A stretch of DNA of 64,000 nt from contig CAIPAH010000013.1 of NCBI GenBank assembly GCA_903862955.1, positions 62,001 to 126,000 of the forward strand, given 5' to 3'. Both the position numbers and the translations under genes were made by a program. Positions 57,022 through 64,000 of the stretch are shown here, in pieces (position 1 is the first letter of the stretch; each line of letters opens with the position of its first letter). Source of the DNA: an uncultured Opitutia bacterium. GTDB lineage: Bacteria; Verrucomicrobiota; Verrucomicrobiia; Opitutales; Opitutaceae. The notes beneath the pieces are model-generated. The model was not told where the DNA came from, searched no databases, and saw only the letters and a program-made list of their open reading frames with translations.

Positions 57022-57603
57022 ATGAAACGACTGCTCATGGCATTTTTGCTGGCCGCTGCCGCCATCGCCGCGGCGCAGGATCTGCCGACCGAGATCAAAC
57101 TCACGAACGGTTTTGTGATGAAGGATTGCACGATCGTGCGCTGGGACACCGACCAAATCACGGTCAAATATGTCGGCGGCACCGTGCCAGTCCGATACGA
57201 AAACATCGACGCGTCAGATCGGGTATTGATCGAGACCTCCAAGGCGGAGGCTCTGGAGAAACAGCACCGCGAAGACGAAAAAGCGGCGAAGGCGCTGGCG
57301 ACAGCCGAGCACAAGCAGGACGTCCACGAGCAGCGCGATGCCCGGAAACAGGCCGAGCTTGACCGGAAGAACGCGGCGATCGCCGCGGGCCTTGCGGAGC
57401 ACCGGTTGGTCGCCGGCATGACGATGGAGCAGGTGCGTTCGATGTATGGCCCACCGTTGCGATCCTCATCGCTCACGAACGTCGCAGCCAGCGAGTGGTG
57501 GATTTATCCCGGTCTCGGCCGGGATGGCAACGGCGTGCCGACCAACCTGCAGGTCCATTTCAAGGCGGGCATCGTGACGCATTGGAACAACACGCAGCGA
57601 TAA
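57022..57603 (+). CDS. Secreted hypothetical protein with coiled coil
   Basis: A 193-residue protein. The signal peptide is MKRLLMAFLLAAAAIAAAQD. A small beta domain follows (IKLTNGFVMKDCTIVRWDTD; ITVKYVGGTVPVRYENI), then a charged coiled coil (about 75-130), then a domain with LVAGMTMEQVRSMYGPPLRS. The last segment resembles the SmpA/OmlA (BamE-like) fold, where 'G.t..eV...GpP' is typical. The envelope is the likely location. The ATG is preceded by accccactccc, as in the GH20 gene. Confidence 0.78.
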   Translation: MKRLLMAFLLAAAAIAAAQDLPTEIKLTNGFVMKDCTIVRWDTDQITVKYVGGTVPVRYENIDASDRVLIETSKAEALEKQHREDEKAAKALATAEHKQDVHEQRDARKQAELDRKNAAIAAGLAEHRLVAGMTMEQVRSMYGPPLRSSSLTNVAASEWWIYPGLGRDGNGVPTNLQVHFKAGIVTHWNNTQR

Positions 57604-57662
57604 TCCGGCTGCAGATAGGCAGCGGGCTCGACGAGCGCGGCGGCAACCCTCCCGGCACAGGC

Positions 57663-58355
57663 TTAGGCAATCCAGCGGGCGATGGCGAACGCGGCCGCGG
57701 CGGCGAGGCCGCCGATCAGCGTGGTCTGCACGGCGCCGCGCACGATGGGCGCGCCGGTGAACCGCGCCTTTACACCGCCGAACACGGCGAGGGCAAACAA
57801 GGTGACGCCGGCTGAGAGTGCGAGGGCCTGATGGACATCGGACCGGATAAAATAGGCGGTGAGGGGAATGATGCCGCCGATGATGTAGGCGCAGGCAATG
57901 GTCAGGGCACTCCGCCAGGCGCGGCCGACCTCGGGCTTTTCCAGTCCGAGTTCGAAGCGCATCATGAACGTCACCCAGTCCTTGGGCCGCTCCCGCAGCG
58001 ACGCGACGACAGTGGCGGACTCGTCGTCGGTCAGGCCGTAGGTGCGGAAAATGTCGCGGACCTCCTGCGCCTCAGCCTCGGGAATGCGGATGATTTCCTC
58101 CTCCTCGCGCCGCTGCTCGGCATCGTAGTGCTCGGCATCGCCGCGCGCCGCGAGATACCCGCCGAGTCCCATCGCAATGGAACCCGCGGCGATTTCGGCG
58201 AAGCCGGCCGTGATGATGAGGTGCGTCTGTGAGATCGCGCCGGTGAGGCCGGCCGCCAGGGCGAAGGGGACGGTGAGGCCGTCCGACATGCCGATGACGA
58301 TATCGCGCACGACGGCGCCGGCGGTGAAGTGATGTTCGACGTGGGCAGGAGGCAT
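57663..58355 (-). CDS. VIT1/CCC1-family iron/manganese transporter
   Basis: A 230-residue membrane protein of the vacuolar iron transporter family. VRDIVIGMSDGLTVPFALAA is the family start in the first helix, then LIITAGFAEIAAGSIAMGLG with GGYLAARGDAEHYDAEQRRE leading into the acidic cytoplasmic metal-binding loop. The second half holds three more helices (IACAYIIGGIIPLTAYFI; LALSAGVTLFALAVFG). It exports Fe(II) or Mn(II) in known cases. It converges with the coiled-coil gene and is divergent from the second six-hairpin gene. Confidence 0.93.
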   Translation of the reverse strand: MPPAHVEHHFTAGAVVRDIVIGMSDGLTVPFALAAGLTGAISQTHLIITAGFAEIAAGSIAMGLGGYLAARGDAEHYDAEQRREEEEIIRIPEAEAQEVRDIFRTYGLTDDESATVVASLRERPKDWVTFMMRFELGLEKPEVGRAWRSALTIACAYIIGGIIPLTAYFIRSDVHQALALSAGVTLFALAVFGGVKARFTGAPIVRGAVQTTLIGGLAAAAAFAIARWIA

Positions 58356-58570
58356 GGTGGGAGCCGTCGCAGCGACGGCGGAGCGAGCTTAGGGCGGCGC
58401 CGAAGGAATTCCACCGCCAAATTCGCCGGCGCCCTGCGCCCGCGACCGTTGCACTCCGGTATTGGCTAGGTGAGCCGCACTGCACTTGAATCCCGGATGA
58501 ATGGGCCGCTTCCGGAATAACAGTCCGGGGAATCGGGAGAGTTTCTGCCCGGCCTCGTTCAACCCTCCGC

Positions 58571-59713
58571 TTGTCACAACTCCCTTCCGCCACTTCGACT
58601 GACGATCCCGCATTTGACCAACTGCGGGCGCGCGTCGCGTATCTGCTCGAGAACGCCCGCCGGCCGCATCCGCTGGGGCTCACCGCCTACACGCCGGCGG
58701 CATTTGGCGAAGCCTACCCGGCGCTGTATCTGCGGGACTTCACCTACATGGCGGAATCGGCGCCGGAGTTTGTCCCGCGGGAGCACGTGCGCGCGGTGAT
58801 CGCGCTGCTTGCCGCGCAGCTCTCGCCGGAAGGGTTGTGCCCGGAACGCATCACCAACGAAGGCGAAGTGATTTATGTCTGTCATGGCGGCGGCCCGGCG
58901 GCGGATTCCCCGTTATTTTTTGCGAAGCTCATTCGCGCGTATGCGCGGAACGGAGGTGATCAGGCTTTCCTCGAGGAAGTTTTCCCGGCGCTCGAGCGGA
59001 CGTTTGCGACCGTGCCGGTGGAGGCGTCGACGGGATTGGTCTGGATAGATCCGAAAGCGCCGCACACGGCGTATGGCTTCACCGACACCATCGCGATCAC
59101 TGGGCGCCATCTGTATTGTTCGCTGCTGCGCTTCGAGGCGGCGGGGATCCTGGCCGAACTTGCGGCCCAACTCGGGCGTCGGGATGCCGCCGATCGCTAC
59201 ACTCGGGAGGCCGCACGGATTCAAGCCAGTCTCGAGCACCTGTGGTCGCCCGAGCAGGGCCTCTACCTGGCCGGCTCGCACGACTGCCGGCAGGCGGACG
59301 TGTGGGGCTCGGCCTATGCGCTCGCGATCGGGGCGACGAGTGCCGCGCGGCGTCACCGCGTGGCGGAGATGCTCTACGCGCAGCGCGAACGATTCCTGTT
59401 GCGCGGACAAGTGCGGCACCTGCTCCTGCCGGAATTCTGGCAGCGCCGGATTGTCGTGGCCGAATGGACGGAGCCCGGGACGTTCCAGAACGGACCCCAT
59501 TGGGGCACGGCGACGGGCTGGGTGGCGGAAGCCTTCGAGTCCCTCGCGCCGGGCCGTGGCATTACCCTCCTGCGCGAACTCGCTGCGGACTTCGCCGCGC
59601 ACGGCGTGTGGGAGTGCATCGGCCCCGACGGCTATGAGCGTGTGGCCAACAACCTCTCCTCCGCCTGCCTGCCCTACGCGTCGTGGAAGAAACTCCGGGC
59701 GGGCGCCCAGTGA
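58571..59713 (+). CDS. Second six-hairpin glycosidase-like protein
   Basis: A 380-residue (alpha/alpha)6-type protein distantly related to the one at 46643-47950. Shared blocks: FGEAYPALYLRDFTYMAESA, HTAYGFTDTIAITGRHLYCS, CRQADVWGSAYALAIGATSA and GTFQNGPHWGTATGWVAEAF. HGGGPAADSPLFFAKLIRAY lies between them. No signal peptide is seen and the start codon appears to be TTG (58571). The fold suits glycosidases, epimerases or lyases acting on oligosaccharides. It has no close neighbour in the same unit. Confidence 0.72.
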   Translation: MSQLPSATSTDDPAFDQLRARVAYLLENARRPHPLGLTAYTPAAFGEAYPALYLRDFTYMAESAPEFVPREHVRAVIALLAAQLSPEGLCPERITNEGEVIYVCHGGGPAADSPLFFAKLIRAYARNGGDQAFLEEVFPALERTFATVPVEASTGLVWIDPKAPHTAYGFTDTIAITGRHLYCSLLRFEAAGILAELAAQLGRRDAADRYTREAARIQASLEHLWSPEQGLYLAGSHDCRQADVWGSAYALAIGATSAARRHRVAEMLYAQRERFLLRGQVRHLLLPEFWQRRIVVAEWTEPGTFQNGPHWGTATGWVAEAFESLAPGRGITLLRELAADFAAHGVWECIGPDGYERVANNLSSACLPYASWKKLRAGAQ

Positions 59714-60133
59714 GCGGCTGAAAGCAAACGGGCACAATGAAGCCGGCTCTTGCGAGCTGGCTTAAGTGATGGAAGTGGCGGGAGTTGAAATTGGAATGGA
59801 AGCCCGAGACCCTGGCGCTCTGCCTCGCGCTGGTGAAACAGTTCGGCGCCGAACCGCGGGAGTGACCAGCCTTCCCGGATTACTAGCGGCGGATTGCACG
59901 GATGGGCCCGGATGCAGAACTCTGAACCCCAACGATTGGGTATGGGTAGGAAATATTTACCCAGATCGAGCCCGTGTAATCCGTGGTTAAAACCCGATGG
60001 CTTGTCTCGGATCGACCGCGGGCTTCCTCCGGTAAAACCTGCGCGGAAATCCCGCTGAATCAGACGTAGTGGAAATGAAGGGTTGAACCGCCTGCAAGGA
60101 TGAGGATCCCTCGTTCCTCATCTCGCTTCCTTC
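59714..60133. other. Intergenic region with hairpin, ssrA-like fragment and family E repeat
   Basis: This 420-base gap has no convincing gene. It holds a hairpin aagccggctc-ttgc-gagctggctt (59740-59763). Next to it at 59761-59789 is a 29-base stretch matching the 3' end of the tmRNA gene at 63122-63150 with three mismatches. A short open frame follows (ending EPRE at about 59860). A family E piece (gcggattgcacggatgggcc ... cccgtgtaatccgtggttaa) spans about 59890-59992. Confidence 0.7.
59761..59789 (-). repeat. Partial copy of the ssrA 3' end (possible attachment-site remnant)
   Basis: The bases from cttaagtgatggaagtggcg onward to ggagttgaa match the tmRNA 3' segment ctaaagtggtggaggtggcg with 26 of 29 identities and the same orientation. 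They cover the CCA end, acceptor stem and part of the T arm. The match stops inside the T arm. Such duplicated 3' ends are the usual mark of tyrosine-recombinase integration at ssrA. No integrase gene lies between the two copies. Confidence 0.6.
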
Positions 60134-62182
60134 ATGAACCAATCCCGCCGCGCCTTCCTGCACACCACCTCCCTGCTGGCCGCCACCCTGCCGCTGGCGC
60201 GGTTTCGTCTGGACGCCGCCGAGGCGCCCGCGGCCGTGGCCACGTCCGGCACCCCCGCCGCCCGCCGCGGCCTGCTCTTTGACGAGGCCGACCTCCCGCG
60301 CATCCGTGCGAACACCACCGATCCGCGGTTCACTGGGCTGTGGCAGAAGATGCTGGCCGAGGACATGGCCGCCGACCTCGACTTCCTCGAACACCACGTC
60401 CGGCTCAACGACCAGCGCGACGACCTCCGGCGCTGCCAGAACATCCTCGAGCGCACTTCGTTCATCTACCTGGTCAACCGCGACCCCGCGCAACTCGCCC
60501 TCGCGAAGCGCGCGATGAACCGGATGCTCGATTTCCCGGACTGGGACTGCTTCACCGAGGGTGGCAAGCAGATCCTCGGCATGCAGCGCGCGACCGAGGG
60601 CACCTTTGCGTTGCTGCTGGCGCTGGACTGTCTCGGCGACGCCGTGACGCCCGCCGAGCGCGAGGCCGTCGAGCAGGCAGTCCTGCTCAAAGGCATCCCC
60701 GCGTGCTATCTCGCCGTCTATGGCATGAAGTATCCGGACCGGGTGAAGGGCTGGGAATGGAGCGCGCGCAGCAACGTGGACAAATACCGCTACATCAGCC
60801 TCAAGCGCTGGCCGCTCATCCTCAACTCCACCAACCTCAAGATGGTCCCCACCGCGTGCCTCGGCATCGCCGCCTGCTACTTCCGCGGCCGGCTGCCGCA
60901 GGCCGACGCCTGGCTCGAGCTCGCGCGCTCCAGCGCCAAGGCGTTCTCCACCATGTATGGCACCGACGGCTGCTACGACGAGGGCGTGGGCTACTGGGGT
61001 TACACCACGATCTATTTCGCGCTCTACGCCGAGGTGCTCTGGCGGACTCAGGGCATCGATGACCGCCAGCTGGTCAATTTTCCCGGCACCGTGCGGTATG
61101 CGATGATGATGACGGATCCGGCGATCCTCGAGGGCGGTTCCTCGGTGGTGAATTTCGGTGATGCGGCCGGCGTCGTGGACGTCTCCGTGGCGTCCTGGGT
61201 GCAGCGCACGCAACACGACCCGGTCTCGCAGTACGTCGCGCGCGCGGTCGGCCGCGCCGGGTCCTACCTCGGCATGTTCTGGTACGAGCCGAAGGCTCCG
61301 GAGGCGCAGCCGGAAAAGTCGCTGCTCGATCACCGCATGGCGAACGACATCGTCGTCTCCCGCACCGGCTGGCTCGCCCCGGACAGCGTGCTGGCCCTGC
61401 GCAGTGGCGGACCCGCGAACCACGAGCACGCGGACCGCAACAGCGTCATTTTCACCGCGTACCGCGAGCGCCTGCTCCACGATCCGCTCCACGCCGCCTA
61501 CCTGCGCACGGAGCCGCGCTGGCTGCTGCGGCAGACCGAGGCGCATACAGCCGTGCTGATCAACGGACAGGGCCACCAGTACCACGACGGCAGCGAGGGC
61601 ACGAACTCCTCGTGGGCCGTGGCCCGCGTGATCGCCTTTGCCACCGGCGCCGGCTGGATGACCGTGACGAGCGACGCGACCGAGGCCTACAGCCTCGTCA
61701 ACGACCGCGTCGTGCGCGTGCACCGGACCCTCGTCTTCCTGAAGCCGGACGTCGTGGTGTTCCTCGACCGCGTGGCCCTGCAGGACGCGACCGCGACAGT
61801 GCAGGTCCGCTTCCAGGCATACAACGATGACCACGAGGGCCGGATCACCGCCTCCGACCACAGTTTCACTCTCGCCCGCCCGGCGGCGGCGCTGACGGGC
61901 TGGGTTGCCTCCACCGCGGAGCACCGTGTGCGGGCCGGTCGCTTGGCGCTGGACGAGAAAGTCGGGGTCTTCCCCTTTGCCGAAGTCAGCACGGCCGCGG
62001 CCGCGGAGCACGAGATCGTCACGGTCTGCGCGGCGCTGCCCACGGGCGGCACCCTGGTCCCGCTGGCCATCACGCGCCAGAACCGCACCTGGCACATCCA
62101 GGGCACGCACGCCGGACGCACGCTGGACGTCAAGCTCACCACCGCCGGTAACGCGGCCCCGACCGTCGATGTTGCGGGCTGA
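60134..62182 (+). CDS. Heparinase II/III-like polysaccharide lyase, Tat-exported
   Basis: A 682-residue protein with a twin-arginine-type signal (MNQSRRAFLHTTSLLAATLP). An N-terminal (alpha/alpha) toroid (about 40-350: GLLFDEADLPRIRANTTDPR, WSARSNVDKYRYISLKRWP, YDEGVGYWGYTTIYFALYAE) is followed by a beta-sandwich domain (SGGPANHEHADRNSVIFTAY, VVFLDRVALQDATATVQVRF). NHEHADRNS is the conserved His-containing block of the heparinase II/III C-terminal family. The substrate is probably a uronic-acid-containing polysaccharide. It lies between the ssrA-like fragment and ssrA. Confidence 0.9.
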   Translation: MNQSRRAFLHTTSLLAATLPLARFRLDAAEAPAAVATSGTPAARRGLLFDEADLPRIRANTTDPRFTGLWQKMLAEDMAADLDFLEHHVRLNDQRDDLRRCQNILERTSFIYLVNRDPAQLALAKRAMNRMLDFPDWDCFTEGGKQILGMQRATEGTFALLLALDCLGDAVTPAEREAVEQAVLLKGIPACYLAVYGMKYPDRVKGWEWSARSNVDKYRYISLKRWPLILNSTNLKMVPTACLGIAACYFRGRLPQADAWLELARSSAKAFSTMYGTDGCYDEGVGYWGYTTIYFALYAEVLWRTQGIDDRQLVNFPGTVRYAMMMTDPAILEGGSSVVNFGDAAGVVDVSVASWVQRTQHDPVSQYVARAVGRAGSYLGMFWYEPKAPEAQPEKSLLDHRMANDIVVSRTGWLAPDSVLALRSGGPANHEHADRNSVIFTAYRERLLHDPLHAAYLRTEPRWLLRQTEAHTAVLINGQGHQYHDGSEGTNSSWAVARVIAFATGAGWMTVTSDATEAYSLVNDRVVRVHRTLVFLKPDVVVFLDRVALQDATATVQVRFQAYNDDHEGRITASDHSFTLARPAAALTGWVASTAEHRVRAGRLALDEKVGVFPFAEVSTAAAAEHEIVTVCAALPTGGTLVPLAITRQNRTWHIQGTHAGRTLDVKLTTAGNAAPTVDVAG

Positions 62183-62271
62183 AGCCGTTTATCACCACGG
62201 ATTACGTGGATTCGAGCTGGATAGATGCCTCGGACCAAGCTTTCCAACAGAGGTGCGTGGCAGGACCGTTC

Positions 62272-63066
62272 TTACTTCGGCGGGACGATCGTGACTTCTG
62301 TTTTGTCTGAGTAGAGCGGGGCAGATTCCTGGATGGCTTGCTCGGCAATCTTCGGGTCGGTGGCGGCCTGCCTGATGGCGGCCTGGATCTCCGCCCAATG
62401 TTCTTTGGCTGCGGTGGCACCGACGAAGGCAAAATACTTCAGGTCTTCGAGGGACGGCGCAGGATTGTGAAACAGGCCGAAAATGGCGGCACTCAATCCC
62501 GCTTGGGGCATTTTGGAGTCGATCAAAAGGCGGCTATAGAGTGCGTGGGCCTCCCAATCCCACGGGTGGGAAAGGGTGATCGCAGTGAGGTAGGCTCCCG
62601 CCCGATTCGCGGCCCCGGGCCGGTCCAATTCGTGTTCGGCCAGGTAGACGATCGCCAGGGCCTTCTGCGCTTGATAGTCCGCCGTGGCCTTTTGCTTTTC
62701 GAAAAGCGGGCTACCGATCTTGCCGGCAAGCCGGGCCCGTTCGGTCTTGGGCGATTGCAGGGTATCAATGAGCCAATGAGGCTTCGGCTGCTGTTCGAGG
62801 TCGCCTCTCAAGCTGTCCAGCTGCGCGATGATTTTGTCGGATGGCTGGGCCCTTCCTGGCATCCAGCATCCCTGGATTTCGTGGAAGAGCCGCCAGGCTT
62901 CCGTCAGTTCCTTCGAATCGGGCATCGACTCGGCCAGGATGACTTTCCTGATGTCGGCCAGGTTGGCGCCGGGATAGGGATAAAATCCAGTTGCTGGCAA
63001 GGCGGCATGAGCGATCCCGCACATGACGCTCATCAACCCAAGCAGGCGGACGGTAGGTAGGTTCAT
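62272..63066 (-). CDS. Secreted hypothetical protein
   Basis: A 264-residue protein with a signal peptide (VRLLGLMSVMCGIAHAALPA). The mature part is helical, with segments of TPR-like spacing (KATADYQAQKALAIVYLAEH, HPWDWEAHALYSRLLIDSK, LEDLKYFAFVGATAAKEHWA). I do not recognise a family. By eye its composition is clearly less GC-rich than the rest of the window, which with its place just downstream of ssrA suggests acquisition. The ATG at 63066 begins the signal peptide. Confidence 0.78.
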   Translation of the reverse strand: MNLPTVRLLGLMSVMCGIAHAALPATGFYPYPGANLADIRKVILAESMPDSKELTEAWRLFHEIQGCWMPGRAQPSDKIIAQLDSLRGDLEQQPKPHWLIDTLQSPKTERARLAGKIGSPLFEKQKATADYQAQKALAIVYLAEHELDRPGAANRAGAYLTAITLSHPWDWEAHALYSRLLIDSKMPQAGLSAAIFGLFHNPAPSLEDLKYFAFVGATAAKEHWAEIQAAIRQAATDPKIAEQAIQESAPLYSDKTEVTIVPPK

Positions 63067-63083
63067 TTTGATTTTGCAGGCAG

Positions 63084-63099
63084 GCCCGCCAAGGCGGGG
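63084..63099 (-). terminator. Hairpin downstream of ssrA
   Basis: cccgcc-aa-ggcggg forms a short GC-rich stem about 30 bases past the tmRNA 3' end. No long T run follows on the minus strand, so it is a weak candidate terminator for ssrA. Confidence 0.4.
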
Positions 63100-63127
63100 A
63101 TTATGACGCGGCACTTCGCAACTAAAG

Positions 63128-63488
63128 TGGTGGAGGTGGCGGGAGTTGAACCCGCGTGCCCCTGACCTTTGCGCACCGCGTCTACCCTGTGTAGCGTGAG
63201 TTTAATCTCACCGAGGCCAAGCGATCACGCGCGCTCAGGCCCCAGCCAGTCCCCGGATTGAAGATACGGCGTGCGCACCGCGGACGGCTCCGCACGCTAT
63301 TCCTGCTGTCGTCGTTCGCTCCGGCCAGCAGGTGTCGCCGGGCAAACGTGGAGCCTGAATTAGGCAGCCATTAGCATTTCTTCGTTGTTGCCATTTATTG
63401 TTTTCGGAAGGGGTTTTACGAGAGACCTCCGACTCTCGACAGGGCAGCGGCGCACTCCAACCAAGGGTCGAATCCGGAACACCCCCAA
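63128..63488 (-). ncRNA. ssrA: Transfer-messenger RNA (tmRNA)
   Basis: A 361-base tmRNA that rescues stalled ribosomes. The 5' end GGGGGTGTTCCGGATTCGAC pairs by seven bases (one G-U) with CACCTCC before the A-CCA 3' end, and the T arm GGCGGGAGTTGAACCCGC (seen on the + strand) is intact. The likely tag frame is GGC AAC AAC GAA GAA ATG CTA ATG... ending GCT GCC TAA (63392 down to 63360), giving the ten-residue tag GNNEEMLMAA after the tmRNA-borne Ala. It is one-piece, not permuted. A TTGACT box at 63555-63550 on the minus strand could be its -35. Confidence 0.95.
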
Positions 63489-63726
63489 AGTGGGAAAGCT
63501 GTAAGCGGTAAGCTTTAAGCTGAGCGAGATTCGGCTGGCGTGTGCGACCAGTCAAAGAACGGGAGGGATAACATGGTCTGCGCGGGAGAAAAGGCAAGGG
63601 GTGGTATGGGTGATGGCCAGAGGTTCTGGGTGGGCGAACTGGGGTGCGGGGCGGGGGTCAAAATGTGCGCAGGTCCGGGCAAACGACGCTGAGCCGGGCT
63701 GGGAATTGGTGATACTATCGGGCATC

Positions 63727-64000
63727 ATGAAACGAATCCTCACCCCTGTGGATTTCTCCGGCATCACCGACTCGGTCGTTTCCGCGGCCAAGACCTTGGC
63801 GCTATCCCAGAACGCGCGCATCGTCCTGGTGAATATCATCCAGCCCCCCATCATCACGGCGGAATACGCTCCTTACCTGGAGAACATCGCCGAGATTATC
63901 TCCCTGAGCGAGCGGTCGGTGGCGAAGCAGCTCGCCCGGCTCGAAATGCAGCTCAAGGACGAGGGCGTGATGGCCGAGACGCTCATGTTTAACGGCGACC
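63727..64000 (+). CDS. Universal stress protein (UspA family), partial
   Basis: The first 91 codons of a gene running off the right edge. MKRILTPVDFSGITDSVVSA is the typical UspA start with the ATP-domain Asp. AKTLALSQNARIVLVNIIQP follows, then a helical segment (AYAPYL-like EYAPYLENIAEIISLSER). The ATP-binding 'G.xxG' loop would lie beyond the window. The start follows atactatcgggcatc with little leader. Confidence 0.9.
   Translation, partial: MKRILTPVDFSGITDSVVSAAKTLALSQNARIVLVNIIQPPIITAEYAPYLENIAEIISLSERSVAKQLARLEMQLKDEGVMAETLMFNGD

Noticed and set aside
59766-59990. A 74-residue rightward frame beginning MMEVAGVEIG
   Set aside because: It starts within the ssrA-like fragment and continues through a repeat; a chance frame.
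59987-62110. A 707-residue leftward frame opposite the heparinase-like gene
   Set aside because: No domain; the rightward frame has a Tat signal and lyase motifs.
63235-63597. A 120-residue leftward frame over the tmRNA
   Set aside because: The region is the ssrA gene; the frame includes the tag region by chance and has no protein character.

Overview
The window is GC-rich chromosomal DNA from a heterotrophic bacterium. Three things point to a verrucomicrobial, Opitutaceae-like organism: a large and varied set of glycoside hydrolases, sugar-catabolic genes scattered among housekeeping genes, and intergenic gaps filled with palindromic repeats. That placement is inference from gene content and style; there is no rRNA here to confirm it. 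There are no phage structural genes, CRISPR arrays, rRNA or intact tRNA genes. The only RNA gene seen is a tmRNA (ssrA) near the right end.

Left part (1-13.9 kb): the end of a 2-hydroxyacid dehydrogenase, a YfcE-like phosphoesterase, a YgjP-like metallopeptidase and a GH20 hexosaminidase. Then come leftward genes for an FKBP isomerase, an NTF2-like protein, a pseudopilin, an M20 amidohydrolase and a cyclophilin, followed by a rightward PAP2 phosphatase. Next are three related leftward envelope genes (LysM; Sel1 + coiled coil + LysM; Sel1 lipoprotein) and a decayed glpK fragment.

Centre left (14-32 kb): an RND efflux adaptor/pump pair with a YcfL-like lipoprotein, a GT-C-like membrane protein, a DUF167 protein with a cystathionine-gamma-synthase-family enzyme, and DUF1761. 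An exonuclease III gene is followed directly by a HicAB toxin-antitoxin pair and a CinA-C/PncC amidohydrolase. Then come a VOC protein, a SYLF protein, an ABC exporter with a coupled zincin, a Spy-like protein, a BaiN/HI0933-type flavoprotein and an AEC transporter.

Centre right (32-53 kb), carbohydrate and small-molecule metabolism: GH36 alpha-galactosidase, a phytanoyl-CoA-dioxygenase-like protein, aldo/keto reductase, GNAT, FGGY pentulose kinase, an orphan sugar-binding protein coupled to a TPR-like protein, a GH106-like glycosidase, type 2 ArgC and a Gfo/Idh/MocA oxidoreductase. A compact six-gene leftward operon (52603 down to 46643) holds an amidohydrolase, DUF1330, GH38 alpha-mannosidase, an unknown protein with a possible Cys-His-Asp triad, an SRPBCC protein and a six-hairpin glycosidase-like protein.

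Right part (53-64 kb): nagB-nagA, an alpha/beta hydrolase, a VIT1-type transporter, a second six-hairpin protein, a Tat-exported heparinase II/III-like lyase, a secreted unknown protein, ssrA and the start of a universal stress protein.

The most unusual structure is outside the genes. (1) At least five families of palindromic repeats fill intergenic gaps. The REP-like and GTGGC-ended families lie mostly between convergent genes, which suggests a bidirectional-terminator role. (2) A 29-bp near copy of the 3' end of ssrA lies 3.36 kb downstream of the intact gene in the same orientation. This is the geometry expected of an ssrA-targeted integration, and it encloses the heparinase and one lower-GC gene. 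(3) The large Sel1/coiled-coil/LysM gene looks like the sum of its two neighbours.
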